A stretch of DNA of 43,006 nucleotides from a virus, in the IMG/VR virus record IMGVR_UViG_3300005617_000580, positions 1 to 43,006 of that record, one strand, 5' to 3'. Below are positions 14,876-22,013 of this stretch, in pieces. The notes below the pieces were generated by a model, which made no database searches, was not told where the DNA came from, and saw nothing but the letters and a program-made list of their open reading frames with translations. Position 1 is the stretch's first letter. Every line of letters begins with the position of its first letter. The translations under genes and the position numbers were made by a program.

Positions 14876-16393
14876 CTAAACCGGAAACGAAGGCGCCTTC
14901 GGCTTCAGGCCCGCCTTTGTGATCATGTCAACGTGGTCTTTTTTCTCCTGCATCTCACGCTCAGCCTTCGTGGGCGCCGAGTTGATTTCTTCGTGAATCT
15001 TGTCGAGCAGTTCACGAGGAGCGTCGGGAAGCGCGGCGCTGGCGGCGGTCTTCTGCATCTCTCGCGCGAAGGTGTCGGAGGGAATATCGAGAGCGAGCGC
15101 CTCGCCGACCATCGACAGCGTGACGTCGGGAGACTCTTCAGGAAACTCCAATCCTCGAATATCCCACTTGATCTCTTCGCCTCGGGCGTCGCTGACTCCC
15201 GTCATCAGTTTCTCCATGGCATTGCGCATCACGTCGCCGAACAAGTTGAGAATCTTCTGCGACGCGGCCATGTCTTGCTGCTTGGATACGCCAGATTGAG
15301 CGGCGGGCGTTGCCGACGTGCTGCGAGCCTGCGCGATCAAGTAGAACGCGCGAAACACCTGCTCCACCAAATTCTCGGCTCGATCGGCGAGAAGAGTGTG
15401 CGACTTGCCTTCGGGCTCGGACCAGTTGTACTCAGAGTCGCGAGGCAACTTGATGAACCCGGACTCAGTCAGGGTCAGACTGAACTCACCGTCCATCTTG
15501 ATCACCGGCATCGCGAGAGCCGACATCATCAGAGCCCAGTCGAGGGCGTTGGCGGTGTTGACGTGATTCTTGGCGGGACTGAACGCGCGATTCATCAGCC
15601 ACAACCCCTCGGGCAGCTCGGTGTAAACGATCGGAACTTGCTTCTTGTCCGCCAGCGCGTGAGGCTTCGGGCCTTTGACCAACTGAGCCTCGGCGTCGTC
15701 CGGAGGCTTGGTGTTCTCGTCCTTCGGAATCTCGCGCTCATACACGGCGTAGGTGGTCTTGTCGAAGTAATACCACACGTCGAACTTCGCCTCGTCCTTG
15801 AACGGGTCGTCGGCCCGACATTCACGCGAGTAAAAGATGATCCAGTCGAGCACACCGTCTTCGTCGAACGAAGAGTTGATGATGGTGCGAGGATCGATCG
15901 CGCAGAGATACGGCTCGTCTTGCCCGGCGTCGATCTCCTGTTGACGATTCACGTACTCGCCTGCGGGCGGGAGGTCGACGAGCGTGGCGGCCCGACCGAA
16001 CAGCAAGAGATTCTTGTAGTACGTGCGAAGGTGCTCGACGAACGGCGTGCCGGCGCGGTCGCAATTCTTCTCGAACTCGCCGTAGAACTCGTCGATCTTC
16101 GCGTCCTCGGGCGCCTCCGCCCGAGGCGACTTCTCGAACAGCGCGGCGAGATACCAGTCCACGGCGGTTCCGACGTGATTCTCGTACGAGAATCGCGCGC
16201 ACCGAGACTGAAAGACGTCCGGCGGCTCCTTCGGGCGCCGAGTCAGGAACTGCTCGGCGGCCGCCTCGATCGCGGCGCCGCCTTCGTACATCAGAAACAT
16301 CTTGTCCCAAGAAGCGGAGTGCACCTGCCAGTCCGCAGACTTGCGATCGACGTTCTTGATCTTGACGCTCGAAGGAAACTCTTTGATGGCCAT
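14876..16393 (-). CDS. portal protein, 505 aa
   Basis: Resembles the DUF4055-type portals. An N-terminal helical region has SCARFSYENHVGTAVDWY-like spacing (residues about 63-82), then KIDEFYGEFEKNCDRAGTP with a stem-like region, and ALDWALMMSALAMPVIKM (about 286-303). The late SGVSKQQDMAASQKILNLFG (about 376-395) resembles the SGxAKxxD motif next to the portal crown. The dodecameric portal is the DNA entry channel bound by terminase. Gene order (TerL, small protein, portal) agrees. The antisense strand also carries a long open frame, which is a codon-bias shadow. Confidence 0.85.
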   Translation of the reverse strand: MAIKEFPSSVKIKNVDRKSADWQVHSASWDKMFLMYEGGAAIEAAAEQFLTRRPKEPPDVFQSRCARFSYENHVGTAVDWYLAALFEKSPRAEAPEDAKIDEFYGEFEKNCDRAGTPFVEHLRTYYKNLLLFGRAATLVDLPPAGEYVNRQQEIDAGQDEPYLCAIDPRTIINSSFDEDGVLDWIIFYSRECRADDPFKDEAKFDVWYYFDKTTYAVYEREIPKDENTKPPDDAEAQLVKGPKPHALADKKQVPIVYTELPEGLWLMNRAFSPAKNHVNTANALDWALMMSALAMPVIKMDGEFSLTLTESGFIKLPRDSEYNWSEPEGKSHTLLADRAENLVEQVFRAFYLIAQARSTSATPAAQSGVSKQQDMAASQKILNLFGDVMRNAMEKLMTGVSDARGEEIKWDIRGLEFPEESPDVTLSMVGEALALDIPSDTFAREMQKTAASAALPDAPRELLDKIHEEINSAPTKAEREMQEKKDHVDMITKAGLKPKAPSFPV

Positions 16394-16405
16394 GACTCGC
16401 CTCTT

Positions 16406-16738
16406 TTAGTTCACCCAGATCGTCACGCGAGCTTTTTGATTGGTGGTGCCGTCGAACTTGTACTCAGACGTGACGATACTGTTGTTGCCTCCGGAGTCTT
16501 CGAGTTCGAAGCTGTCCAGCTCGGCGTCGGCGGCGGTCGGCTTGGCAATCACCTTGATCACGTGATTCACGGTGGACGTGCCTAGAGCTAGGGAGGCGTC
16601 ACCCACGTAACAGACGTTGGCGTTGGCGACGTCGGGTTCCACGAGCAACTTCGCACACTTGTCGTACGCGGAGAACAGCGTCGACAGCGCGACCGCCGTC
16701 CCGTTGGTGAAAGTGACTACTGCTTGGTGAACGTTCAT
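16406..16738 (-). CDS. small beta-rich protein between terminase and portal, 110 aa
   Basis: Beta-rich protein: TFTNGTAVALSTLFSAYDKC at the N-terminus, HVIKVIAKPTAADAELDSFE in the middle and KARVTIWVN at the end. It resembles small phage structural domains that decorate head or fibre proteins, but its position between terminase and portal is not typical for them. ATG 16736-16738 has GGAGAAATAAA upstream. It is transcribed with TerL and portal. No family recognised. Confidence 0.55.
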   Translation of the reverse strand: MNVHQAVVTFTNGTAVALSTLFSAYDKCAKLLVEPDVANANVCYVGDASLALGTSTVNHVIKVIAKPTAADAELDSFELEDSGGNNSIVTSEYKFDGTTNQKARVTIWVN

Positions 16739-16756
16739 TTTATTTCTCCTTCGATC

Positions 16757-18313
16757 TTATCTCGGCGTCCCCGGTCTCTCGCCGCCGGCCTCGGCAAGCG
16801 CAAATCTCGAAAACACGAGGTAGCCGAGCGCGTCGCTGACGTGCGTGCGCTTCGGGTTGCTCTTGTCGAGCTGACTCATCGTGTTCCCCGCCTTGTCTTT
16901 CTTCCACCGAACTTCCTTCAAGTCTTCGCGAAGCTCCTTGCATCGGGGTCGCAGGAACAGTCTCACGTCGTCGTCCAGCTGCAAGGCGTCGTTCATGGCG
17001 TTCGCCCGAGCCCGTTGCGTCGGATCGCTCTTCGTCACGAAAGTCTTGAACGGAATCGAATGATCGCGAAGGAAACGATACACGATCTCCCAGTCCGAAA
17101 GATCGCCTCGCGTGTCTCGCCGATTCGCCGTCGCGTCGCCGTACACCCAGACTTCCGTTCGCCGACTCCCCTCGGAGTCCTTGTACCAGTCGAAGAACTC
17201 CGCCATCATCTCCGGCGTGTTGCTGTCGGGCAGCACCTTTTCGTCGAGCACCTCGCACACGATTCTCTTTTCGTTCGTGAGGTGAGTGTGAGCGGTGAAC
17301 TCTTCTCTCACCTGCGCAATGACGCCCGTCATCGGGTTGACGTTGAAATCCAGCGACAGAGACAGAGGCAGCCGATGGTCCCGATGAATCTCCCTCACGT
17401 GAATCGACTCGTCGAAGTTCTTGTAGACGACCCCGACGCCCGTCTCGTTCATCGGCCGTTGCTGATACAGGGCCTCCCAGAATTCCGGCTGCATCGCCTT
17501 CTGACGATGCTTGATCAACCAGTCCGCGGGAAAGTGACTCGGCCATAGCGCCTCTCCCGTCTTGCGCCCGATGGCGTCGACGCCTTTCTTGTCCCAGATC
17601 GCCGGCAGCTCGATCACTCGCCAGTCTTCGGGGTTCCCGCAGTGCTCGGCCGACAGCAGCCTGCCGACCAAGTCGTCGCTGTGCCAGCGCGTCATCACGA
17701 CGACGATCACGCTGGAAGGATACGTTCGGGTGAGGGCCGTGCCCTGCCACCACTCCCACAATTTGTCTCGCTGCCCGGAGTTGAACGCCTCTTCCTCGTT
17801 CTTGATCGGGTCGTCCACCACCATCAGGTTGGCGCCGCGCCCGGTGATCGATCCTCGAATTCCGGCCGCCCACATCCCGCCCCCGTGCGCCGTGTTCCAG
17901 ACGTTCGCCTTCTGACTGTCCTCGGCGAGCTTGAAGCCGAGAATGTCCTCGTGTCGGTCCATCTGATTTCGAACCGACCGACCCCACTGCTGCGCGAACT
18001 CTCCGCCGTAGCCGCAGACGCCGACGGTGTTCTGAGGCCAGTTGCCTAGGTACCACTCGGGCGTCCATTTCGAGATCAGCGTCGACTTGCCGTGTCGGGG
18101 CGGCATGCTGACGATGATGTACTGCGGCCCGTCGCCGTTCACGCCGTCGACGATCGCGTCGCTCACCAGCTCGAGGTGAGGCGCCGACTCGAACTGAGCG
18201 TCCTGACTGACTCCCTCGACGTGATCCCAGGCCGAGAACGTCAGCGCCGCCGAGAGAGGACTGATCCTCCAGCCGAAGCGCAGCGCCTCTCGGACTAGCT
18301 CTTGCTCGTTCAC
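16757..18313 (-). CDS. terL: terminase large subunit, 518 aa
   Basis: DNA-packaging motor and headful/cos nuclease. The ATPase domain has a Walker A-type SMPPRHGKST (residues 69-78), a Walker B LMVVDDP with downstream acidic residues (163-176) and a coupling motif in VVVMTRWHSDD (about 204-214). The RNase H-like nuclease domain has SLDFNVNP (Asp322), YGDATANRR (Asp393) and HVSDALGYLV (Asp494). The length is normal. The ATG overlaps the preceding stop by four bases. The subunit docks on the portal encoded two genes downstream. Confidence 0.93.
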   Translation of the reverse strand: MNEQELVREALRFGWRISPLSAALTFSAWDHVEGVSQDAQFESAPHLELVSDAIVDGVNGDGPQYIIVSMPPRHGKSTLISKWTPEWYLGNWPQNTVGVCGYGGEFAQQWGRSVRNQMDRHEDILGFKLAEDSQKANVWNTAHGGGMWAAGIRGSITGRGANLMVVDDPIKNEEEAFNSGQRDKLWEWWQGTALTRTYPSSVIVVVMTRWHSDDLVGRLLSAEHCGNPEDWRVIELPAIWDKKGVDAIGRKTGEALWPSHFPADWLIKHRQKAMQPEFWEALYQQRPMNETGVGVVYKNFDESIHVREIHRDHRLPLSLSLDFNVNPMTGVIAQVREEFTAHTHLTNEKRIVCEVLDEKVLPDSNTPEMMAEFFDWYKDSEGSRRTEVWVYGDATANRRDTRGDLSDWEIVYRFLRDHSIPFKTFVTKSDPTQRARANAMNDALQLDDDVRLFLRPRCKELREDLKEVRWKKDKAGNTMSQLDKSNPKRTHVSDALGYLVFSRFALAEAGGERPGTPR

Positions 18314-18723
18314 TTCGAGGAATCGGTCGCGTGATCGTCGCGACTCCGCCAGTCGTCGAGATCACGCGGCTGAGGCGCGAGAGCCTGAAGACGCGCGACC
18401 TGCGCCAACTCTTCTCGAATCTGAGTCGAAATTTGACTCCGAAGCGCGGCCGCCTGATGACCTCGCTCCTGCGCGAGGTTCCCGAGTATCTCGGCGACGA
18501 CGCCGGCGCGCTGCTTCTCGAATTCTTCTCGGGCGACGGCCCCGACGTGTCGGTCGGCGTCGGCCTGAAGAGCCTCAACGGTCTGCTTCGGCCAGTCGGT
18601 CTCTTTCTCGGACTCCTCGGTCAGCTGGTCGAGCAATCTCTCGGCGAGAGCGCAGTGGGTCGGGTCGTGATCTCGGAGCTGAGCCTTCAGCAGGAAGATC
18701 AGGGCGGTCGTCGAAACTTTCAT
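18310..18723 (-). CDS. helical protein between terminase genes, 137 aa
   Basis: Nearly all-helical with coiled-coil propensity (EQRTGHQAAALRSQ-like heptads, residues about 85-115) and an N-terminal helix MKVSTTALIFLLKAQLRD. Acidic and basic residues alternate. It sits between the small and large terminase genes in one leftward operon and overlaps terL by four bases. It may assist packaging or head completion; no family was recognised. SD: CAGGAGAAATCTG. Confidence 0.5.
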   Translation of the reverse strand: MKVSTTALIFLLKAQLRDHDPTHCALAERLLDQLTEESEKETDWPKQTVEALQADADRHVGAVAREEFEKQRAGVVAEILGNLAQERGHQAAALRSQISTQIREELAQVARLQALAPQPRDLDDWRSRDDHATDSSK

Positions 18724-18744
18724 CAGATTTCTCCTGGCTTGATT

Positions 18745-19269
18745 CTAACCTTCGATCTGCTCGGGCTCGGGCTCGGGCGACTCTTCTTCGAGAGACTTCA
18801 GTCCGGCGGCCTTCTGCGCGACCTTCTCGAACATGCGTCGGATGTCCGGGTCGCGAGAAAGTTGCGCGGCGACGCTCGTCTCTTCGGTTCGAACAGGACC
18901 GCCGTCTTCGCCGGTGATCTCGATGGCGTGAAGCTTGTTGTGCATGAAAGGAAGTGCGAGCTTCGCGCAGTCGACGCGAGTCTCGAGCGGGATGAAGCCG
19001 CCGACACGGTGAATTTTTCCCTCGCCGTCCTGCCAATTGACTTTCGATGGATGGAACGGAGATTTTTCACCGAGCTCCTCGTTCATTCGATTCTCGAGCG
19101 GATCTTTGCCGTTGATGGCGATCCAGATCAGCATTTCGACGAGCGTGCTGTACGGCGCGCCCGCGGCCTGGCACTGTTTCGCGCAAAACTCTCGCATCTT
19201 CGACAGTCGCGCCTTATTTCCCGCGCGAGTCCCAGAGTTCGGTGGTCGCGGATCGCCAACTTTGAACAT
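18745..19269 (-). CDS. terS: terminase small subunit, 174 aa
   Basis: The start is the ATG at 19267-19269, with GAGGAG seven bases upstream; an in-frame ATG 11 codons earlier has no SD. The N-terminus is basic (FKVGDPRPPNSGTRAGNKAR). The core (residues about 90-120) reads PLETRVDCAKLALPFMHNKL then HAIEITGEDG, a pattern very common in phage small terminases of this type. The C-terminus is acidic (SLEEESPEPEPEQIEG). It recognises the packaging site and loads the large subunit. First gene of the left operon. Confidence 0.75.
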   Translation of the reverse strand: MFKVGDPRPPNSGTRAGNKARLSKMREFCAKQCQAAGAPYSTLVEMLIWIAINGKDPLENRMNEELGEKSPFHPSKVNWQDGEGKIHRVGGFIPLETRVDCAKLALPFMHNKLHAIEITGEDGGPVRTEETSVAAQLSRDPDIRRMFEKVAQKAAGLKSLEEESPEPEPEQIEG

Positions 19270-19338
19270 CGTGCTGCTCCTCGCAATTTTCTGCAATTTC
19301 ATTCTAGCATCTGCGTCCAGGTGTCGGCACGACTTTTC

Positions 19339-19365
19339 CGTACCTCGAGTACGCGAAAGTTCGCG
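19339..19365 (-). promoter_or_regulatory. paired small hairpins in the terS leader
   Basis: CGTAC/GTACG (19339-19353, loop CTCGA) abuts CGCGAA/TTCGCG (19352-19365, two-base loop). On the leftward transcript they lie between the mirrored promoter-like site near 19390 and the terS start. They could be an operator, a leader attenuator or part of the packaging-site region. Confidence 0.35.
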
Positions 19366-19387
19366 ACCTGGTCAGGGGGCCTCGTCT

Positions 19388-19405
19388 GAGCGCTATATAA
19401 CCGCG
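19388..19405 (-). promoter_or_regulatory. leftward promoter-like element
   Basis: Read leftwards, this is GCGGTTATATAG followed by CGCTC, at the outer edge of the left inverted-repeat arm. Its mirror image, GCGGTTCTATAG, stands at the outer edge of the right arm pointing rightwards. TATATA is a fair -10, but no consensus -35 is at the right distance, so an activator or phage-specific factor would be needed. It would drive the terminase-structural operon. Confidence 0.4.
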
Positions 19406-19413
19406 CGTACGCG

Positions 19414-19442
19414 TGCACGCCTGTACATCACCCGCGCGGGAA
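19414..19442 (+). repeat. 29-bp inverted repeat, left arm
   Basis: Perfect 29-base match to the reverse complement of 19568-19596. Each arm ends inward with the palindrome CCCGCGCGGG, and outside the perfect core the homology continues with gaps to the CTATA(T/G)AACC element. The 125 bases between the arms are comparatively AT-rich. Confidence 0.9.
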
Positions 19443-19567
19443 AAATTCGCTGCTGCTACCTAAGCCAGACATACCTCGTCATGACGGGTCTGCAACACAG
19501 ATCAACAAGTTAGAGATAAATCTACTACTCGTCGCATTTGTCTGGTTCAGGTCCAATCACGCAATTC
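19443..19567. promoter_or_regulatory. spacer of the divergent control region
   Basis: The 125-base stretch between the two repeat arms has no convincing ORF. It holds several A/T-rich tracts (GAGATAAATCTACTACTCG) and short direct repeats. Candidate roles are a replication origin, a regulator-binding hub or the divergent promoter core. The wider gene-free stretch 19270-19694 holds only these control elements. Confidence 0.5.
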
Positions 19568-19596
19568 TTCCCGCGCGGGTGATGTACAGGCGTGCA
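19568..19596 (-). repeat. 29-bp inverted repeat, right arm
   Basis: Reverse-complement copy of 19414-19442, identical over 29 bases. Outwards it continues through alternating purine/pyrimidine CGTGTGTGACGCGCGTACGC, 12 bases longer than the matching left flank, before reaching the mirrored GGTTCTATAG element. Confidence 0.9.
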
Positions 19597-19616
19597 TGCG
19601 CGTGTGTGACGCGCGT

Positions 19617-19630
19617 ACGCGGTTCTATAG
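19617..19630 (+). promoter_or_regulatory. rightward promoter-like element
   Basis: GCGGTTCTATAG followed by TCC gives a TATAGT -10-like hexamer. It mirrors the leftward element at 19388-19405. A consensus -35 is missing. It would feed the right arm about 60 bases before the first gene. Confidence 0.4.
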
Positions 19631-19640
19631 TCCTAACCCT

Positions 19641-19670
19641 GGTCGCCGAGAACCCTGATCCTCCGAGACC
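19641..19670 (+). promoter_or_regulatory. operator-like inverted repeat
   Basis: GGTCGCCGAG (19641-19650) and CTCCGAGACC (19661-19670) pair at 8 of 10 positions across a 10-base spacer. The same arms, in perfect form, occur at 26019-26059. It lies just upstream of the TACAAT element and is a candidate binding site for a phage regulator. Confidence 0.5.
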
Positions 19671-19679
19671 GATCTCTGC

Positions 19680-19685
19680 TACAAT
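19680..19685 (+). promoter_or_regulatory. -10 element of early promoter
   Basis: TACAAT, nine bases before the first early ATG (19695). With normal -10 to start-site spacing the transcript would begin within about three bases of the ATG, and no SD is present, so the mRNA may be leaderless. Confidence 0.5.
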
Positions 19686-19694
19686 ATCCTTACC

Positions 19695-20297
19695 ATGTTC
19701 AACCTGTCCCTCTCCCGGGCGATCGTCGCCTCCTCGACCTCGGCCGAGGACCGAGACTACTGCGCCGGCGTTCTCGCCGCCTTTCTCCCGAGAACCGACT
19801 CGCCCGCCCGAGACGACGACTCGGTCTCCGACCGCCTTTTGTCCCGCTCCCCCGAATTCTGGCGCGGGTACCTCGACTCCCGCGCCTCCGTGGGTCTGTA
19901 CAAGGGCAGAGAAGGGCGAGACGGCCCGCTCAAGCCTTGGCCCTCGGTTCAGGTCAAGGACGACCCCGCCGTGCTTGCCTCGCTCGTCGAGGCGATCGAT
20001 CTGACTTACGCCCCGGAGTCGGCCGACGACCCCCTATCGTGGTCGCCGCGGGAGTTCGAGGACTGGAAGTGTCGCGTCGATCGCGGCCGTCTTCATCTCG
20101 CCGACGCGGACGCGTGGCGAGCGATCTCTGCTTTTTACTCGACGGCGCCGTCGGTCGTGATGTCGCGCAGACACGAGCGAGTTCGCGAAGAAATTCTCGC
20201 CTGGCGCCCCGCCGCGAAGAAGAAGCCGGGCCGGCCGTCGAACAAAATCGATTTGACCGAGACGGCGACGAGACTCGCGCGAAGGAGCGAGAAATGA
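19695..20297 (+). CDS. DNA-binding protein, LAGLIDADG-like with AT-hook tail, 200 aa
   Basis: First gene of the right arm. Two helices resemble LAGLIDADG helices: RDYCAGVLAAFL (residues about 20-31) and EFWRGYLDSRASVGLY (about 54-69). After the second come strand-like VQVKDDPAVLASLVEAI and a late HLADADAWRAISAFY. Only one of the expected acidic residues is kept, so nuclease activity is doubtful and a DNA-binding role (as in WhiA-type regulators) is more likely. The C-terminus KKKPGRPSNK is AT-hook-like. No SD precedes the ATG. As first gene beside the control region it is a good candidate for an early regulator. Confidence 0.5.
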   Translation: MFNLSLSRAIVASSTSAEDRDYCAGVLAAFLPRTDSPARDDDSVSDRLLSRSPEFWRGYLDSRASVGLYKGREGRDGPLKPWPSVQVKDDPAVLASLVEAIDLTYAPESADDPLSWSPREFEDWKCRVDRGRLHLADADAWRAISAFYSTAPSVVMSRRHERVREEILAWRPAAKKKPGRPSNKIDLTETATRLARRSEK

Positions 20298-20401
20298 GCG
20301 AACACGCGACCTCTGTCGCTCTCGTCGTCGTCTGCGCGCTGCTTCTGTGCGCGGGCGATCGAATTTACTTTCTCGCGAGACGATGGTGGAGAGGATTTTA
20401 G
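20294..20401 (+). CDS. membrane micropeptide, 35 aa
   Basis: Starts at ATG 20294 overlapping the previous stop (ATGA), with AAGGAGCGAGAA in front. Residues 6-21 (TSVALVVVCALLLCAG) form one membrane helix, followed by a basic aromatic tail (RIYFLARRWWRGF), the usual inside-positive signal. Role unknown; could be a membrane-active or inhibitor peptide. Confidence 0.5.
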   Translation: MSEHATSVALVVVCALLLCAGDRIYFLARRWWRGF

Positions 20402-20405
20402 AGAG

Positions 20406-20642
20406 ATGTTGAAAATTATGCTGATCGCCGTCGTGTCTGACGAGAAATGTGAAGCAAAATTCGAAGAAGCGAGCGGCGGCCGATACGCGATAACTTTTCC
20501 GAGAGACGGGCGAACGGCGCTGTCGGCTCTCGCCGAGATCGACGACGCCTTTGAGATGACGGCCGATCGAGTGGCGTCGCACGTCGAGCCGGCGCTGATC
20601 TCTATAAAAGAGGGGCTGCAGAAGATTCTCTCGTCACGTTGA
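20406..20642 (+). CDS. small early protein, 78 aa, unknown
   Basis: ATG at 20406 after AGAGAG. The N-terminal strand (MLKIMLIAVVSDEK) and C-terminal helices (ADRVASHVEPALISIKEGLQ) suggest a compact alpha/beta fold. Acidic. It ends just before the palindrome and promoter region at 20645. No family recognised. Confidence 0.55.
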   Translation: MLKIMLIAVVSDEKCEAKFEEASGGRYAITFPRDGRTALSALAEIDDAFEMTADRVASHVEPALISIKEGLQKILSSR

Positions 20643-20644
20643 TT

Positions 20645-20658
20645 CGAGAACGTTCTCG
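20645..20658 (+). promoter_or_regulatory. palindromic operator candidate
   Basis: CGAGAACGTTCTCG is a perfect 14-base palindrome. It runs into TTCTCGGAGAAT, the same words that occur at 30021-30032, 59-60 bases upstream of a TAAGAT element in both places. Confidence 0.5.
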
Positions 20659-20712
20659 GAGAATTGACGAGTCGTCTCGCATTTTCTTCTGTACTTCCCG
20701 AGCGATCGGGCG

Positions 20713-20718
20713 TAAGAT
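20713..20718 (+). promoter_or_regulatory. TAAGAT -10-like element
   Basis: TAAGATGG with CTTCCCGAG 10 bases upstream. Elements of the same form stand at 26187 and 30080. The predicted start site is about 20725, at the base of a large RNA hairpin. Confidence 0.5.
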
Positions 20719-20724
20719 GGGTTC

Positions 20725-20865
20725 ATGAGAGACGATCGCGAAGGGCGAGGGAGTCGAGCCGGGGAGCAAGGGCGTTCGGGGCTGCGACCTTCCTCTTCGT
20801 TCCTCTCGCGCCTTTCGCGATCGTCTGTCGAAGTTCAAAATCTGAAAGGAAGACTAACGAAATGA
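20725..20865 (+). ncRNA. structured leader RNA, possibly with a 46-codon leader ORF
   Basis: Arms at 20730-20747 and 20809-20826 are complementary over 18 bases with only one G-U pair, enclosing about 60 bases. The stem begins about five bases after the predicted transcription start, so the RNA would open with a long hairpin. An ORF also runs from ATG 20725 to TGA 20865. It overlaps the next start codon (ATGA) and would encode an Arg/Ser-rich 46-residue peptide from a leaderless mRNA. The perfect-stem constraint favours an RNA role (stability, attenuation or processing), but both could be true. Confidence 0.45.
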
Positions 20866-21218
20866 AGACCGACAGCCCCTCGGGGGCGAACACTACCGCC
20901 GGCGCCGCCGCGGGCAAGACCAAGAAAGACAAGGCCCCGAAGACCCGCGACGTCTCGATGATCCGCGCGATCATCCTGATGTTCGTCGACAATCGGGTGA
21001 AGGACGAGACGCCGATGACGGCCAAGGACGTCGAGAAAGGCGCCTTCGGTCGCGTGGTCAAAGAGACCGCCGCCGACTTCCAGTGGCTGAAAGAGCAGTC
21101 GCTGATTCGCGTGCTCCAGGTCGGGTCTGGCAAGATGTCCATCGTGCTGCCCGTGAAGCGCGAGATCGCCGACCCCTATCAGGCCGTCGCCTCGAAGATC
21201 ACGCCGATCAAGAAATAG
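20862..21218 (+). CDS. basic winged-helix-like protein, 118 aa
   Basis: Start at ATG 20862 behind AAAGGAAG. Residues 1-31 are Lys/Ala/Thr/Ser-rich and disordered (AGAAAGKTKKDKAPKT). Residues about 38-95 look like a winged helix: SMIRAIILMFVDNRV, MTAKDVEKGAFGRVVKETAADF, then QWLKEQSLIRVLQVG as the wing. Net positive charge suggests DNA binding. It follows the structured leader and is probably strongly and early expressed. Confidence 0.6.
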   Translation: MKTDSPSGANTTAGAAAGKTKKDKAPKTRDVSMIRAIILMFVDNRVKDETPMTAKDVEKGAFGRVVKETAADFQWLKEQSLIRVLQVGSGKMSIVLPVKREIADPYQAVASKITPIKK

Positions 21219-21236
21219 ACTTGCCCAGGCCCGGGT

Positions 21237-21305
21237 TTCGCGACCTCGATCTCTCGGCACACGTTCCTGTAGGGACGCGAGACCGACCGAGACCGGGGTC
21301 GCGAA
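21237..21305 (+). promoter_or_regulatory. intergenic inverted repeat with operator-like words
   Basis: TTCGCGACC (21237-21245) and GGTCGCGAA (21297-21305) are perfect 9-base arms in the 129-base gap. Between them lies GAGACCGACCGAGACCGG, containing the CCGAGACC half-site seen at 19661 and 26048. It may terminate the upstream transcript, bind a regulator, or both. Confidence 0.45.
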
Positions 21306-21347
21306 TTCAAAATCACTCAGTCAGAACAAAGAAAGGAACAGACCCGC

Positions 21348-22013
21348 GTGAAAACTACGAAAACGAAGAAAACGAACAACCAAAAGCTGAAGGCCGAGAT
21401 CGAGGCGCTTCGAGAAAAACTGACCTGCGCCCAGACGGAGTTAGACGCGTCGGTCGCCGAGTCGTCGGCGACGGGAACCGCCCTCGGGCTCGCGCAGGCG
21501 CGACTTCGCACGCAGGTCGTCGTCGTCGACGATCTTCGTCGCCGACTCGCCGCCGCCAGCAAGGCGACGCTTCACAACGCGACCGTCGGCGTTCGTCACC
21601 AGAGCCAGCGCGACGACGCTCGCGACATGGCCTTGAGGAAGTCGGATCAGCTAGACTGCGCCGAGACTCTCGTGGCTCGAATGAAGGAGAGTCTGCTGCG
21701 TGAGCGAGCGTCCTTGGTCGCCTCGCTTCTCTCTTGCGACCAGCGACTAAGTCTCGTCGGTTACGACCCTCCCGTGAACTCGTTCGACTTGGTCGGGCAC
21801 GACGTCGAGGAGGCGGGCGGCAACGTCATCGCCGTTCAGGCCTCGTTCGACCACGCCGACCACGTCGGGGCGATCCCGCCGCCGGCCGATCCGGAAGTTC
21901 AGAAGACTCACTCGCCGCTCACGCTCAAACTCAGTCTCGCAGATCGAGAATCGAGAGTCGGGGCCCCTGCAGACGTCTGTTCGTTCGACGACACGGCGAA
22001 GGCGCCGTTTTAG
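21348..22013 (+). CDS. coiled-coil protein, 221 aa
   Basis: GTG start at 21348 after GAAAGGAACAG. Residues 1-110 form a long coiled coil (KLKAEIEALREKLTCAQTEL, then VVVDDLRRRLAAASKATL), beginning with a Lys-rich tail (KTTKTKKTNNQ). The C-terminal half is extended with HDVEEAGGNVIAVQASFDH. Could be a structural scaffold for a replication or host-takeover complex; no family recognised. Confidence 0.55.
   Translation: MKTTKTKKTNNQKLKAEIEALREKLTCAQTELDASVAESSATGTALGLAQARLRTQVVVVDDLRRRLAAASKATLHNATVGVRHQSQRDDARDMALRKSDQLDCAETLVARMKESLLRERASLVASLLSCDQRLSLVGYDPPVNSFDLVGHDVEEAGGNVIAVQASFDHADHVGAIPPPADPEVQKTHSPLTLKLSLADRESRVGAPADVCSFDDTAKAPF

Noticed and set aside
14933-16585. 550-codon open frame on the plus strand opposite the portal gene
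   Set aside because: It mirrors the portal codons, has a His/Arg/Leu-skewed composition and no SD, and the portal is clearly recognisable on the other strand.
16740-18578. 612-codon minus-strand frame overlapping terL
   Set aside because: It is an alternative frame of the terminase gene with Arg/Ser-rich nonsense composition; all ATPase and nuclease motifs are in the other frame.
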